Below, piece by piece: positions 34,644 through 44,552 of a stretch of 64,000 nt of DNA. The stretch's first letter is position 1; each line of letters opens with the position of its first letter. The notes below the pieces were generated by a model. That model made no database searches and was not told where the DNA came from. It saw only the letters and a list, made by a program, of their open reading frames with translations. This DNA comes from Actinomadura nitritigenes (lineage in GTDB: Bacteria; Actinomycetota; Actinomycetes; Streptosporangiales; Streptosporangiaceae). The DNA is taken from assembly GCF_017573545.1 (NCBI RefSeq), contig NZ_JAGEOK010000006.1, positions 1-64,000 of the forward strand, read 5' to 3'. Both the position numbers and the translations under genes were made by a program.

Positions 34644-35283
34644 TCAGGCCGCGCTCCAGCGCGACGACGACCGCGCGGGTGCGGTCGCTCACGTCGAGCT
34701 TGGCGAACACGCGGAGCAGGTGCGTCTTCACCGTCGCCTCCGCGATGACGAGCCGCCGCCCGATCTCGGCGTTGGACAGCCCGTCCGCGACCGCGTCCAG
34801 CACCTCCGCCTCCCGGGCGGTGAGCGCGACGGGCGCGGGCTGCCGCATCCGCGCGACGAGCCGCTGCGCGACGCGCGGGGCGAGGACGGTCTCGCCGCGC
34901 GCGGCGGCCCGCACCGCGTCGGCGAGCTGCTCGCGGGTGGCGTCCTTGAGCAGGTAGCCGACGGCGCCGGCCTCCACGGCGCGCTCGATCTCCTCGTCGG
35001 TGTCGTAGGTGGTGAGGATCAGCACGCGGGTGCCGGTGCGGCGGGCGAGGATCTCGGTGGTGGCGGACACCCCGTCCAGCACGGGCATCCGCAGGTCGAC
35101 GAGCGCGACGTCCGGCCGGAGCCGTTCGGCGAGGCCGACGGCCGCGCGGCCGTCGCCCGCCTCGCCGACGATCTCGATGCCGGGCTCGCCGGCCAGCAGC
35201 GCGGCCACGCCGGCGCGCATCACGGTGTGGTCGTCCACGAGGATGACGCGGACCGTGCCGTCGTTCGGGGTGCGGTCGTTCAC
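34633..35283 (-). CDS. NarL/LuxR-type response regulator
   Basis: This 216-residue regulator has a receiver domain with [13 protein letters not shown], the phospho-acceptor Asp in [12 protein letters not shown] and the Lys in YLLKDA. The C-terminal LuxR helix-turn-helix is [22 protein letters not shown] followed by [12 protein letters not shown]. The GTG start overlaps the histidine-kinase stop by 4 bp (GTGA), so it is the cognate partner of that kinase. Targets are unknown; the MMPL transporter at the head of the operon and the palindromes before it are candidates. Confidence 0.94.
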   Translation of the reverse strand: MNDRTPNDGTVRVILVDDHTVMRAGVAALLAGEPGIEIVGEAGDGRAAVGLAERLRPDVALVDLRMPVLDGVSATTEILARRTGTRVLILTTYDTDEEIERAVEAGAVGYLLKDATREQLADAVRAAARGETVLAPRVAQRLVARMRQPAPVALTAREAEVLDAVADGLSNAEIGRRLVIAEATVKTHLLRVFAKLDVSDRTRAVVVALERGLIKR

Positions 35284-36467
35284 GGGGTGCCTTCGCGGGG
35301 GAGCAGGGCGAGGACGCGGGTGCCCTCGCCGGGGGCGCTGGTGACGGTGAGCAGGCCGCCGAGCTCGGCGAGGCGGCGGCGCATCCCGTCCAGCCCGAAC
35401 CCGCCGGACGCGGCGCCGGGCGCGAAGCCGCGGCCGTCGTCGGTGATCTCCAGTTCGACGCCGTGCGGGCGCGCGGCGAGGACGACGCCGACGGTGGAGG
35501 CGGCGGCGTGCTTGCGGACGTTCGCGAGCGACTCCTGGGTGCAGCGCAGCAGCGCGACGCGGGTCGGCTGGTCGCAGCGGACGTCGGGCAGGTCGGCGTC
35601 GACGGTGAGGCCGGTGTCCTCGGCGAACCGGTCGAGGGTGCGGCGCAGGGTCGCGGCGATGGAGCCGGCCGCGACGCCCTCGCGCGGTGCGGAGCCGACG
35701 AGGACGCGGGCCTCGGCGAGGTTCTCGCGGGCGGTCCGCTCGATGGACGCCAGCTGCCGGGCGCTCGCCTCCGGGTCGGTGCCGATGCCCGCGCGGGCGG
35801 CCTCGGCGAGCACGACGATGGACGCCAGGCCCTGCGCGAGGGTGTCGTGGATCTCGCGGGCGAGCCGCTCCCGCTCGTCGGCGGCGCCCTGGCGGCGCTG
35901 CGCCTCGGCGAGGCGCCGCTCGGCGTCCTCCAGGTCGGCGGCGAGGAGGCGGGCCCGCTCGGCCTGCCGGTCGACGACGCGGGTCATCCAGATCCCGACG
36001 AGGATGCTCGCGGCGTAGCCGGTGAGGGCGGCGACCGAGTTGCCGGTGACGAGCGCCCCGTCGGGGTGCCGCTGGACGGCCATGCCCGCGACGGCGGCCG
36101 CGGTCGCGACGCCGCTGAGGGCGATCGCGCGCCGCGGGCCGCCGCCCTGGATCCAGAAGTGCGGGAGGGACACGATCAGCAGCGACGCGGTGCCGTCCGC
36201 GAGGTAGGACACCCCGCCGATGCCGGCGGTCAGCACGCCGAGGAACGTGTACCGGCGGACGGCCGGGTTCCCCGGGAACGTCCCGGTGATCGGGTGGCAG
36301 ACGGCGAGCAGGGCCAGCAGCGCGAGCGTCCCGGACCGGATCCCCTCGCTGCGGTCCCAGGCGGCGATGCCCGGCGGGACGAGGCCGAAGCAGATCCACA
36401 GGGCGGTGTACCAGCGGCGCACCGCCCGTGCCTGGAGCCGGTCGTCGTGCTGTGGCCCTCGCTCCAT
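35280..36467 (-). CDS. Sensor histidine kinase (HisKA_3)
   Basis: This 395-residue protein has about five N-terminal membrane segments (residues 20-160), a coiled-coil linker, the dimerisation/phosphoacceptor box ERERLAREIHDTLAQGLAS with its His, and a C-terminal ATPase lobe with RVALLRCTQESLANVRKHA, EITDDGRGF and GFGLDGMRRRLAELGG. It lacks an obvious external sensing domain, so it probably detects a signal within the membrane. Its ATG is 5 bp after the MMPL stop, and its end overlaps the response regulator, so the three genes form a tight operon. Confidence 0.92.
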   Translation of the reverse strand: MERGPQHDDRLQARAVRRWYTALWICFGLVPPGIAAWDRSEGIRSGTLALLALLAVCHPITGTFPGNPAVRRYTFLGVLTAGIGGVSYLADGTASLLIVSLPHFWIQGGGPRRAIALSGVATAAAVAGMAVQRHPDGALVTGNSVAALTGYAASILVGIWMTRVVDRQAERARLLAADLEDAERRLAEAQRRQGAADERERLAREIHDTLAQGLASIVVLAEAARAGIGTDPEASARQLASIERTARENLAEARVLVGSAPREGVAAGSIAATLRRTLDRFAEDTGLTVDADLPDVRCDQPTRVALLRCTQESLANVRKHAAASTVGVVLAARPHGVELEITDDGRGFAPGAASGGFGLDGMRRRLAELGGLLTVTSAPGEGTRVLALLPREGTP

Positions 36468-36472
36468 GGCGG

Positions 36473-38656
36473 TCAGCCTACTTTCGCCGGGGCGAGGGCC
36501 GGGACGGCGGCGGGCGCGGGCCGGGACGGCCACCAGGTCCGTTCGCCGAGCAGCAGCATCAGGGCGGGCAGCACCACGATGCGGATGACGAACGCGTCCA
36601 CCAGCACCGCCACGGCGAGCGCGAAGCCCATCTGCTTCATCTCGATGATGTGCAGCGGGATGAAGCTGGCGAAGACGGTCACCATGACGAACGCGGCGCT
36701 GGTGACGACTCCGGCGGAGCGCCCGATGCCGTCGAGGACGGCGGTGCGGGTGGAGGCGCCGGCGAGGCGCGCCTCCCGGATCCGGCTGATCACGAAGACC
36801 TGGTAGTCCATGGACAGGCCGAACAGGATCACGAACAGGAACAGCGGGACGCGGGAGCCGATCGTCCCGGTGGAGGTGAAGCCGAGCAGGCCCTCCGCCC
36901 ACGTCCCCTGGAACGTCAGGACGAGCAGGCCGAGCGCGGCGCCGGCCGACAGCAGGTTCAGCAGCACGCCGACCGCGCCGAGGACCACGGACCGGAACGC
37001 CCACACCGTCATCCCGAAGGTGACCAGCAGCAGCGACGCGATGATGAGCGGCAGCTTCTGCTTCTGGTGGTCGGGGTAGTCGGCGTAGCGGGCGACGTCG
37101 CCGGTGACGGCGACCTTGACGCCGGGCAGCCTCCCGACCGTGGCGGGCACGTAGTCGTCGCGGACGGTCCTCAGGGACGCGACGGCGGCCGGGTCGCCGA
37201 CGTAGTGCGGGACGGCCAGTTCCAGCAGGCTCGTCCGGCCGTCCTGCGAGGTGCGCAGCCGAGACGTCCCGGACAGGCGCGGGTCGTGCTGCGCGCGGCG
37301 GCCGAGGTCGCGAAGCGCTCCCGCCACCTCCGCCCGCTGGGACGGGCCGGCCTCCACAACGACCTGGTGCATGGCCTTGAGCTCGGGGAACGCGGCGTTG
37401 AGCCGGTCGTAGACCTGCATCGCCGGGATGGCGCGGGGATGGGTCTCGCGGCCCATGTCGGTGAGCTTGAGGCCGAGGAGCGGCGCGGTGAGCGCGAGCA
37501 TGACCAGCAGGCCGACGGCCAGCGTGGCGGCGGGGTGCCTTCCGGTCGGCCGCAGCAGGGCGCGGGTGATCCGCCCGCCGGTCTCGGAGCGCGTCCCGCG
37601 CACCCGCCTTCCGTTCCGGATCCGGCGCTCCCGGCGGCTCTCCGCCCACTGGCCGAGCTTGGCGAGCAGCGCGGGCAGGACGGTGAGGGAGCTGAGGACG
37701 GCGACGACGGTGACGACGATCGCGCCGGTCGCGATGGAGGAGAAGATCACGTCGTCGGCGAGGTAGAGCGTGGCGCTGGAGACGGCGACGGCGATGCCGG
37801 AGACGACCACGGCCCGTCCGGAGGTCGCGGCGGCCAGCTCCACGACGGCGGCGGGCGACAGCCGGCCGCCCGACCGGGCGCGCTCCTCGCGCTCGCGCTT
37901 CAGGTAGAAGAGCGTGTAGTCGACGCCGACGGCCATGCCGATGAGCAGGATGACGTTGGTGCCGACGCCCGCGTCCGGGAAGACGTGCGAGGCCAGCATC
38001 GACAGCCCGACGGCCGCGGCGATCGAGGACAGCGCGAGCAGCAGCGGCACCACGGCCAGCGCCACCGAGCCGAACACGACCAGCAGCGTGACCAGCGTGA
38101 CGGGCAGCGCGATCACCTCGGTCCGCGACAGGTCCTTCCCGCGCAGGTGGTCGACGCCCTTGCTGATGGACGGGCTGCCCGTCTCCTCGACCCGCACCCC
38201 GGGGTGCGCGGCCTGGACCTGCTCGGTCTGCGCGATCAGCGGCGCGACGTGCTTCTTGCCCTCCAGTTCGGGGCCCCGCATGGTGACCTGGACGCGGACC
38301 GCCGTCCCGTCCGCCGCGCGGATCGGCGGGGAGACCGACGCGACCTCGGGCAGCCGCGCCATCCGGGCCGCGGCGTCGCGGGCGGCGGCGTCCGCCTGCG
38401 CCGCGTCCAGGCGGCCCGCACCCGGCTTCGCGGTGATCAGCACCTGCTCGGCCGGCCTCTGCTCCAGGCCGCCGCGGGCGGCCATCGCCTCGGCGCGGCC
38501 GGCCTCGCCGATCCGGAAGTCGGCGCTGGTCGCCGCGTGCCCACCCACCGATATGCCGACCCCGAGGCACACCGCGACGAACAGGAACCAGCCGGCGATC
38601 GCCCGCCAGGGGTGCCCGGCGCTCCACCGGGCCATGCGCACAGGAAGATCTCTCAT
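36473..38656 (-). CDS. MMPL/RND-type membrane transporter
   Basis: The protein is about 727 residues, with the duplicated MMPL layout: one membrane segment near residue 15-38, a large external loop, five segments (including LIGMAVGVDYTLFYLKREREER), a second loop, and five more (LFGLSMDYQVFVISRIREAR). The GxxxDY and SMDYQ motifs carry the proton-relay Asp residues. Such pumps export lipids or drugs; the substrate here is unknown. The ATG at 38656 is chosen at MRDLPVRMARWSAGHPW, the conserved start; the frame is open upstream to 38869. It heads a three-gene operon with a two-component system, which may sense its substrate. Confidence 0.92.
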   Translation of the reverse strand: MRDLPVRMARWSAGHPWRAIAGWFLFVAVCLGVGISVGGHAATSADFRIGEAGRAEAMAARGGLEQRPAEQVLITAKPGAGRLDAAQADAAARDAAARMARLPEVASVSPPIRAADGTAVRVQVTMRGPELEGKKHVAPLIAQTEQVQAAHPGVRVEETGSPSISKGVDHLRGKDLSRTEVIALPVTLVTLLVVFGSVALAVVPLLLALSSIAAAVGLSMLASHVFPDAGVGTNVILLIGMAVGVDYTLFYLKREREERARSGGRLSPAAVVELAAATSGRAVVVSGIAVAVSSATLYLADDVIFSSIATGAIVVTVVAVLSSLTVLPALLAKLGQWAESRRERRIRNGRRVRGTRSETGGRITRALLRPTGRHPAATLAVGLLVMLALTAPLLGLKLTDMGRETHPRAIPAMQVYDRLNAAFPELKAMHQVVVEAGPSQRAEVAGALRDLGRRAQHDPRLSGTSRLRTSQDGRTSLLELAVPHYVGDPAAVASLRTVRDDYVPATVGRLPGVKVAVTGDVARYADYPDHQKQKLPLIIASLLLVTFGMTVWAFRSVVLGAVGVLLNLLSAGAALGLLVLTFQGTWAEGLLGFTSTGTIGSRVPLFLFVILFGLSMDYQVFVISRIREARLAGASTRTAVLDGIGRSAGVVTSAAFVMVTVFASFIPLHIIEMKQMGFALAVAVLVDAFVIRIVVLPALMLLLGERTWWPSRPAPAAVPALAPAKVG

Positions 38657-38716
38657 GCCCGAAATGCTCGCGCCGCGGCCCCCTCCGGCATGAGCCTCGA
38701 CCGGCTGAACCTGCCG

Positions 38717-38827
38717 TCCACCGACCGGTGGACCCGGGCTGACAACCACTGGTTGTCGTTCCTGCTCAATGGCTGTTGGACCGGGGTGTTCGGGGTGCGG
38801 TCCACTGGGTCCACCGCCGCCGGTGGA
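38717..38827. promoter_or_regulatory. Palindrome-rich divergent control region (MMPL operon/oxidoreductase operon)
   Basis: Three inverted repeats are seen: TCCACCG-AC-CGGTGGA (38717-38732), GACAACC-ACT-GGTTGTC (38741-38757) and TCCACCG-N4-CGGTGGA (38810-38827). The first and third share the same arms. They lie between divergent starts and look like operators for at least two regulators, perhaps the response regulator of the MMPL operon and MarR (inference). Confidence 0.6.
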
Positions 38828-38859
38828 GGGCCACCGGGGCAGGGATGCGAGGAGGGATC

Positions 38860-39780
38860 GTGAAGGCACTCGTGCCGACGGGCGACGCGCGGGAGGCGGT
38901 CGCGTTCGCCGACGTCGACGAGCCGGAGCCGCGCCCGGACGAGGCGCTGGTGAAGGTGGCGGCGTTCTCGGTCAACCGCGGCGAGACGTTCCAGCTGGAG
39001 GGCGACCGGCCCGGCTGGCGTCCCGGCAAGGACGTCGCGGGCCTGGTCGTCCAGGCGGCGGCGGACGGGTCGGGGCCCGCGTGCGGAACCCGGGTGGTCG
39101 GGCATCCGCCCTCGGCGGGCTGGGCCGAGTACGCGGCAGTGCCTGCCGGGTCGCTGGCGGAGCTGCCCGCCTCGGTGCCGGTGGAGACGGCGGCGGCGCT
39201 GCCGCTGGCGGGACTCACCGCGCTGCGGCTGCTGCGCGCCGCCGGGCCGCTGGCGGGACGGACGATCCTGCTCACGGGGGCGTCCGGCGGCGTGGGGCAC
39301 TACGTCACCGAGCTGGCCGCCGCGGCGGGCGCGGAGGTCACCGCGGTGTCGGCGACGCCGGAGCGCGGGCGGCGGCTGGCGGAGTTCGGCGCCACGGTGG
39401 TGCCGGACGCGGCGGCCGCGGAGGGCCCGTTCGACCTGGTGCTGGAGTCGACCGGCGGACGGGAGTTCCCGGACGCGCTGGCGCGGCTGCGGCGCCGGGG
39501 CACGCTGATCTGGTTCGGGCAGGCGTCCCGGACTCCCGTGACGCTGGACTTCTTCCGGTTCTTCAACGGCCCGGAGTCGGCGACCATCCGGCACTTCCAC
39601 TACGAGGACGCCGACACCGCGAACGCCGACGACCTGGCCGTGCTGGTCCGGCTCGTCGACCGGGGGCGGCTGCACCCGGAGATCGGGCGGTCCGCCGACT
39701 GGTCGCAGACCGCCGCCGTCCTCACCGACCTGCGCGAACGCCGCGTCCGCGGCAACGCGATCCTCACCATCGACCGCTGA
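38860..39780 (+). CDS. MDR-superfamily zinc-independent oxidoreductase (quinone-oxidoreductase-like)
   Basis: The 306-residue medium-chain dehydrogenase/reductase has a GroES-like N-terminus ([26 protein letters not shown]) and a Rossmann motif [22 protein letters not shown] for NADP(H). [16 protein letters not shown] follows. The usual zinc-binding Cys cluster is absent, as in quinone oxidoreductases. The GTG at 38860 has GAGGAGGGATC upstream, which decides the start over earlier open codons. The SnoaL-like gene follows 16 bp later and marR after it, so this is probably a MarR-controlled detoxification operon. Confidence 0.88.
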   Translation: MKALVPTGDAREAVAFADVDEPEPRPDEALVKVAAFSVNRGETFQLEGDRPGWRPGKDVAGLVVQAAADGSGPACGTRVVGHPPSAGWAEYAAVPAGSLAELPASVPVETAAALPLAGLTALRLLRAAGPLAGRTILLTGASGGVGHYVTELAAAAGAEVTAVSATPERGRRLAEFGATVVPDAAAAEGPFDLVLESTGGREFPDALARLRRRGTLIWFGQASRTPVTLDFFRFFNGPESATIRHFHYEDADTANADDLAVLVRLVDRGRLHPEIGRSADWSQTAAVLTDLRERRVRGNAILTIDR

Positions 39781-39796
39781 GAGCAAGGAGACCGAG

Positions 39797-40231
39797 ATGA
39801 ACGCCGAGACCGAGATGAACGCCGGGACCGGGATGAACGCCAAGGACGTCGTGGTCCGCTACGTCCAGGCCGTCGCCGACGGCGATCTGGCGACGATCAG
39901 GGACAGCTTCGCCGAGGACGCGACCTGGACCTACCCCGGCGACCTGCCGCTGACCGGCACCTGGAAGGGCCGCGACGCCATCGTCGACGACTTCCTCGGG
40001 GCCGCGACCGGCGGCCTGTTCAAGCCGGGCACCGCGCCGGAGGTCGCGCTCGTCAACGTGATCGCCGAGGGCGACCAGGTGCTCGCCGAGTGGACGGCGA
40101 AGGGGATCACCCGGTCGGGCAAGATCTACGACAACCGGTGCGCCGGGATCTACGTCGTCCGGGACGGGAAGATCGTCTCGGTGAAGGAGTACGCCGACAC
40201 CCAGCACGTCGAGCGAACCCTGTTCGGCTAG
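39797..40231 (+). CDS. SnoaL/NTF2-like small protein
   Basis: This 144-residue protein is of the ketosteroid-isomerase/SnoaL fold: DVVVRYVQAVADGDLATIRDSFAEDATWTYPGD is the typical first helix and strand, with KGRDAIVDDFL and later strand pairs ending in VSVKEYADTQHVERTLFG. Its role may be isomerisation or binding of a small hydrophobic compound. The first 15 residues are MNAETEMNAGTGMNAK, from an 18 bp tandem duplication that gives three in-frame ATGs (39797, 39815, 39833). The first follows CAAGGAG; any could be used. Confidence 0.85.
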   Translation: MNAETEMNAGTGMNAKDVVVRYVQAVADGDLATIRDSFAEDATWTYPGDLPLTGTWKGRDAIVDDFLGAATGGLFKPGTAPEVALVNVIAEGDQVLAEWTAKGITRSGKIYDNRCAGIYVVRDGKIVSVKEYADTQHVERTLFG

Positions 40232-40250
40232 CGATGACCGGCCGCAGGTC

Positions 40251-40264
40251 CCTCGATATCAAGA
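40251..40264. promoter_or_regulatory. Candidate MarR operator (TCTTGA-type palindrome), site 3
   Basis: CCTCGATATCAAGA lies 16 bp before the marR ATG. It fits TCTTGAnnTCAAGA with two mismatches and is therefore related to the two sites in the tam/PPOX gap. Autoregulation by MarR is inferred. Confidence 0.5.
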
Positions 40265-40280
40265 CAGGTAGGCTTGCGGC

Positions 40281-40769
40281 ATGGAGGATGAGGTCGACCG
40301 GCTGGTCGCCGCGTGGCAGGCCGAGCGCCCGGACCTGGACGTCCGGCCGCTGCAGGTCCTCAGCCGGGTGTCCCGGCTGGCCCGGCACCTCGACCGCGCC
40401 CGCCGCGCCGTGTTCGCCGCCCACCAGGTGGAGTCGTGGGAGTTCGACGTCCTCACCGCGCTGCGCCGGGCCGGCTCCCCCTACCAGCTCAGCCCGGGGC
40501 AGCTGCTGCGCGCGACGCTGGTCACGTCCGGGACCATGACCAACCGCATCGACCGGCTCGCCGCCGCCGGCCTGGTCGAGCGGCACCCCGACCCGCAGGA
40601 CAAGCGCGGCGTCCAGGTCCGCCTCACCGAGGCGGGCCTGACGCGCGTGGACGCCGCGTTCGCCGACCTGCTGGGCCGCGAGCAGGCCATCCTGGAGGCC
40701 CTCACGCCCGACCAGCGCGAGACCCTGGCCGTCCTGCTCCGCACCCTCCTGATCCCCTTCGACGCGTGA
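40281..40769 (+). CDS. MarR-family regulator
   Basis: The 162-residue winged-helix protein has SRLARHLDRARRAVFAAHQVESWEFDVLTALRRAG, then QLSPGQLLRATLVTSGTMTNRIDRLAAAGLVERHPDPQDKRGVQVRLTEAG, the recognition helix and wing of MarR proteins. These dimers bind palindromic sites and release on binding phenolic or oxidising ligands. It directly follows the oxidoreductase and SnoaL genes. A palindromic site precedes it, and similar sites lie in the tam/PPOX gap 7.5 kb away. It is convergent with the amidase gene. Confidence 0.92.
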   Translation: MEDEVDRLVAAWQAERPDLDVRPLQVLSRVSRLARHLDRARRAVFAAHQVESWEFDVLTALRRAGSPYQLSPGQLLRATLVTSGTMTNRIDRLAAAGLVERHPDPQDKRGVQVRLTEAGLTRVDAAFADLLGREQAILEALTPDQRETLAVLLRTLLIPFDA

Positions 40770-40779
40770 TCTCCGCAGG

Positions 40780-40930
40780 CCGGGCCCACTGCGCTCGCCT
40801 GGCGGCTCGCTCCGCGACCTGGCCCGGGCGAACGCGGCATCGCTTCGCGATCCGCCCGGCCGAGGGTCGCCTCCGGCAGCGCCTCGCCCGGTCAGGTAAC
40901 GCGTTCGCGCGCGGGTCGAGACCCTCCGGA
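40780..40930. repeat. Structured convergent gap, probable diverged relative of the dispersed repeat
   Basis: The gap between marR and the amidase gene carries CCGGGCC/GGCCCGG and GGGTCGAGACCC inverted repeats. A stretch CGCCTGGCGGCTCGCTCCGCGA matches the core CGCCCTGGGGGCTCGCTGCG of the 140 bp repeat with few changes. It may act as a two-way terminator. Confidence 0.4.
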
Positions 40931-40956
40931 TGGGGTTCCGGCCGCTGACACTCGCG

Positions 40957-42069
40957 TCAGGCGAGCGCCGCTTCCAGTGCGGCGGCGACGGCGCAGAGCC
41001 GTTCCTCGCCGCCCGCCGGGCCGATCAGCTGCACGGACGCGGGGAGGTGCGAGCCGGGCAGCGGCACGGGCAGCGCGAACGCCGGCAGCCCCGCCACGTT
41101 GACCGGCCCGGTGAGCATCGTCAGCAGCAGGTCGTCGTCGCCGCCCGGCGGCTCCGGCGCGACCCCGGCCAGCACCGGCAGCGCGAGCACGCCGTGCCGG
41201 TCCAGCAGCGCGTCGAACTCCGCCCGGACCGTCTTCTGGAGCTGCTCGGCCCACGGGCGCTTGCCCGCCGCGGCCTCCTTCAGCACCCTGAGCCGCCGGT
41301 ACATCCGCTCGCTGATCCTGGACGGGTCGCCGAGCAGCCCGCCGTTCCGCGCGTACGCCTCCTCGCCGACGAACACGCCGTTCGCGAGCGCCGCGTCCTG
41401 GAAGTGCTCGCAGGTCTCGTCGGTGATCGGGCCGAGCCGGCGGAGCGCGTCGTCCACGGCCGCGTCGATCGCCGGGTCCACGTTCGGGACGCGGAGCCGC
41501 CCGACCGTCATGCCGGGGTCGTAGGCGTCCGGGGCGAAGCCCGGCTCGATCAGCCGCATGCCGGTGACGACGGCGGCGACGTCGCGGCCCAGCGGCCCGA
41601 CGGTGTCCAGCGTCGGGGACAGCGGGTAGACGCCGTCCAGCGGGACGCGCCCGTGGGTCGTCTTCAGCGACGCGATCCCGCAGCACGCCGCGGGGATCCG
41701 CACGGACCCGGCGGTGTCGGTGCCGAACGCGACGTCCGCCTCCCCGCTCGCGACCGCCACCGCCGACCCGCTGGACGACCCGCCCGGCACCCGCGACGGG
41801 TCCAAGGGGTTCACCGGCGTGCCCGACCACGGGTTGACGCCGTCGGCGCCCAGGCAGAACTCGGTGAGGTTGGCCTTCCCGACGATGCGGGCGCCCTGCG
41901 CGCGCGCCGACGCGACAACGGGTGCGTCCGCCGCCGCCGGCTCGGCGCGCTCGGCCACCGCCCGGCTCCCCGCCGTGGTGGGCAGCCCGGCCACGTCGAT
42001 GGCGTCCTTCACCGCGAGCCGCGGACCGTCCCCGGGCGCGTCGTCGATCTTCACGATCCAAGTCGTCAT
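40957..42069 (-). CDS. Amidase signature family protein
   Basis: This is about 370 residues. The Ser-cisSer-Lys triad is visible: Lys in LAVKDAIDVAG, and the two Ser in VPGGSSSGSAVAVASGEADVAFGTDTAGSVRIPA, the amidase signature. It hydrolyses an amide; the substrate cannot be told. It is shorter than GatA (about 490), with a reduced C-terminal part, so it is not the glutamyl-tRNA amidotransferase subunit. The ATG at 42069 (MTTWIVKIDD) lacks a ribosome-binding site. The open frame runs to 42102. It lies 57 bp after the ABC-F gene on the same strand. Confidence 0.9.
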   Translation of the reverse strand: MTTWIVKIDDAPGDGPRLAVKDAIDVAGLPTTAGSRAVAERAEPAAADAPVVASARAQGARIVGKANLTEFCLGADGVNPWSGTPVNPLDPSRVPGGSSSGSAVAVASGEADVAFGTDTAGSVRIPAACCGIASLKTTHGRVPLDGVYPLSPTLDTVGPLGRDVAAVVTGMRLIEPGFAPDAYDPGMTVGRLRVPNVDPAIDAAVDDALRRLGPITDETCEHFQDAALANGVFVGEEAYARNGGLLGDPSRISERMYRRLRVLKEAAAGKRPWAEQLQKTVRAEFDALLDRHGVLALPVLAGVAPEPPGGDDDLLLTMLTGPVNVAGLPAFALPVPLPGSHLPASVQLIGPAGGEERLCAVAAALEAALA

Positions 42070-42126
42070 TGTCGGATCATGGCGATTCCGGACGCCGAGC
42101 ACCAGGGGTCCGGCCGATCCGAAGGC

Positions 42127-43905
<1,779 letters not shown>

Positions 43906-43947
43906 GACGCCGTCCAGCCTATTGCCCCGCGCGCATTGCCCGTGCGG

Positions 43948-44193
43948 TCAGCCCTGGGGCGGGGCGGGCGGGCCCTGCGGCCCCGGCTGCCCCGGCTGCC
44001 CGTACGGCGGCTGCGGCGGGAGCTGCGGATTCGGCGGGTACGGGGCGTTCGGCGGGTACGGGGCGCCGGGCGGGCGGTACGCCGAGTCCGCGCCGCGCTT
44101 GCGGGCGCTCACGGCGACGAGCACGACGACCAGCACGACCACTCCGGCGAGCACGAGGAGGGCCAGGACGATCAGCAGCGAGAGGGCGGCCAT
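43948..44193 (-). CDS. Small single-pass membrane protein with Pro-rich tail
   Basis: This 81-residue protein has one strongly hydrophobic segment (residues about 4-28, Leu/Val-rich), a basic SARKRG stop-transfer, and a Pro/Tyr/Gly-rich cytosolic tail with repeats of the APYPPN type. No family is recognised. The ATG at 44193 is 76 bp after the stop of an even smaller membrane protein gene, so the two may be co-transcribed. The function is unknown. The lack of conservation information keeps the confidence moderate. Confidence 0.6.
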   Translation of the reverse strand: MAALSLLIVLALLVLAGVVVLVVVLVAVSARKRGADSAYRPPGAPYPPNAPYPPNPQLPPQPPYGQPGQPGPQGPPAPPQG

Positions 44194-44269
44194 ACGGATT
44201 CCTGAGTTCGGGGGACGCGGCGCGGGCGGCGTGCGGGCACGCGTGGCGCGCCGGGGCGCCCGCCCGGCC

Positions 44270-44413
44270 TCAGCGTAGCGGGGGACGGCGCGAGGAGATC
44301 GCCGCGTCGGGGGCGTCGCGGCGGATCGCCCGGTCCCGGCGCACGGCCAGGACGGCGAGCGTCGCCATCATCACGACGGCCACCAGCGCCAGCAGCCCCG
44401 TCAGGTACGTCAT
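44270..44413 (-). CDS. Very small membrane protein (47 residues)
   Basis: The ATG at 44411-44413 is preceded by GAGGTGGAGCG, a good ribosome-binding site. The frame encodes 47 residues: a hydrophobic helix at residues about 5-24 (LTGLLALVAVVMMATLAVLAV) followed by a basic, Arg-rich tail ending in SSRRPPLR. Its pairing with the neighbouring 81-residue membrane protein supports a real gene. No function can be assigned; small envelope-stress or division-associated proteins look like this, but that is only analogy. Confidence 0.6.
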   Translation of the reverse strand: MTYLTGLLALVAVVMMATLAVLAVRRDRAIRRDAPDAAISSRRPPLR

Positions 44414-44478
44414 CGCTCCACCTCGTCGCGGAATCGGCGTCAATGATCAGGACGCCGCCGGGGCGCGGGGAGTTCGCT

Positions 44479-44497
44479 TGTGTGCCGAGAGCACACA
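44479..44497. promoter_or_regulatory. Palindrome between ispE and the small membrane protein genes
   Basis: TGTGTGC-CGAGA-GCACACA has perfect 7 bp arms, 66-84 bp before the 47-residue gene and 56 bp after the ispE stop. It may be an operator or, less likely, a weak terminator. Confidence 0.45.
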
Positions 44498-44552
44498 CCG
44501 TGACGCTACCGGCACGTCCCGGGGGCAGCGCCCGCGGGCCCGCCCGCCGGGG

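Noticed and set aside
40957..42069. GatA subunit of aspartyl/glutamyl-tRNA amidotransferase
   Set aside because: The protein is about 120 residues too short and is not accompanied by gatB or gatC.
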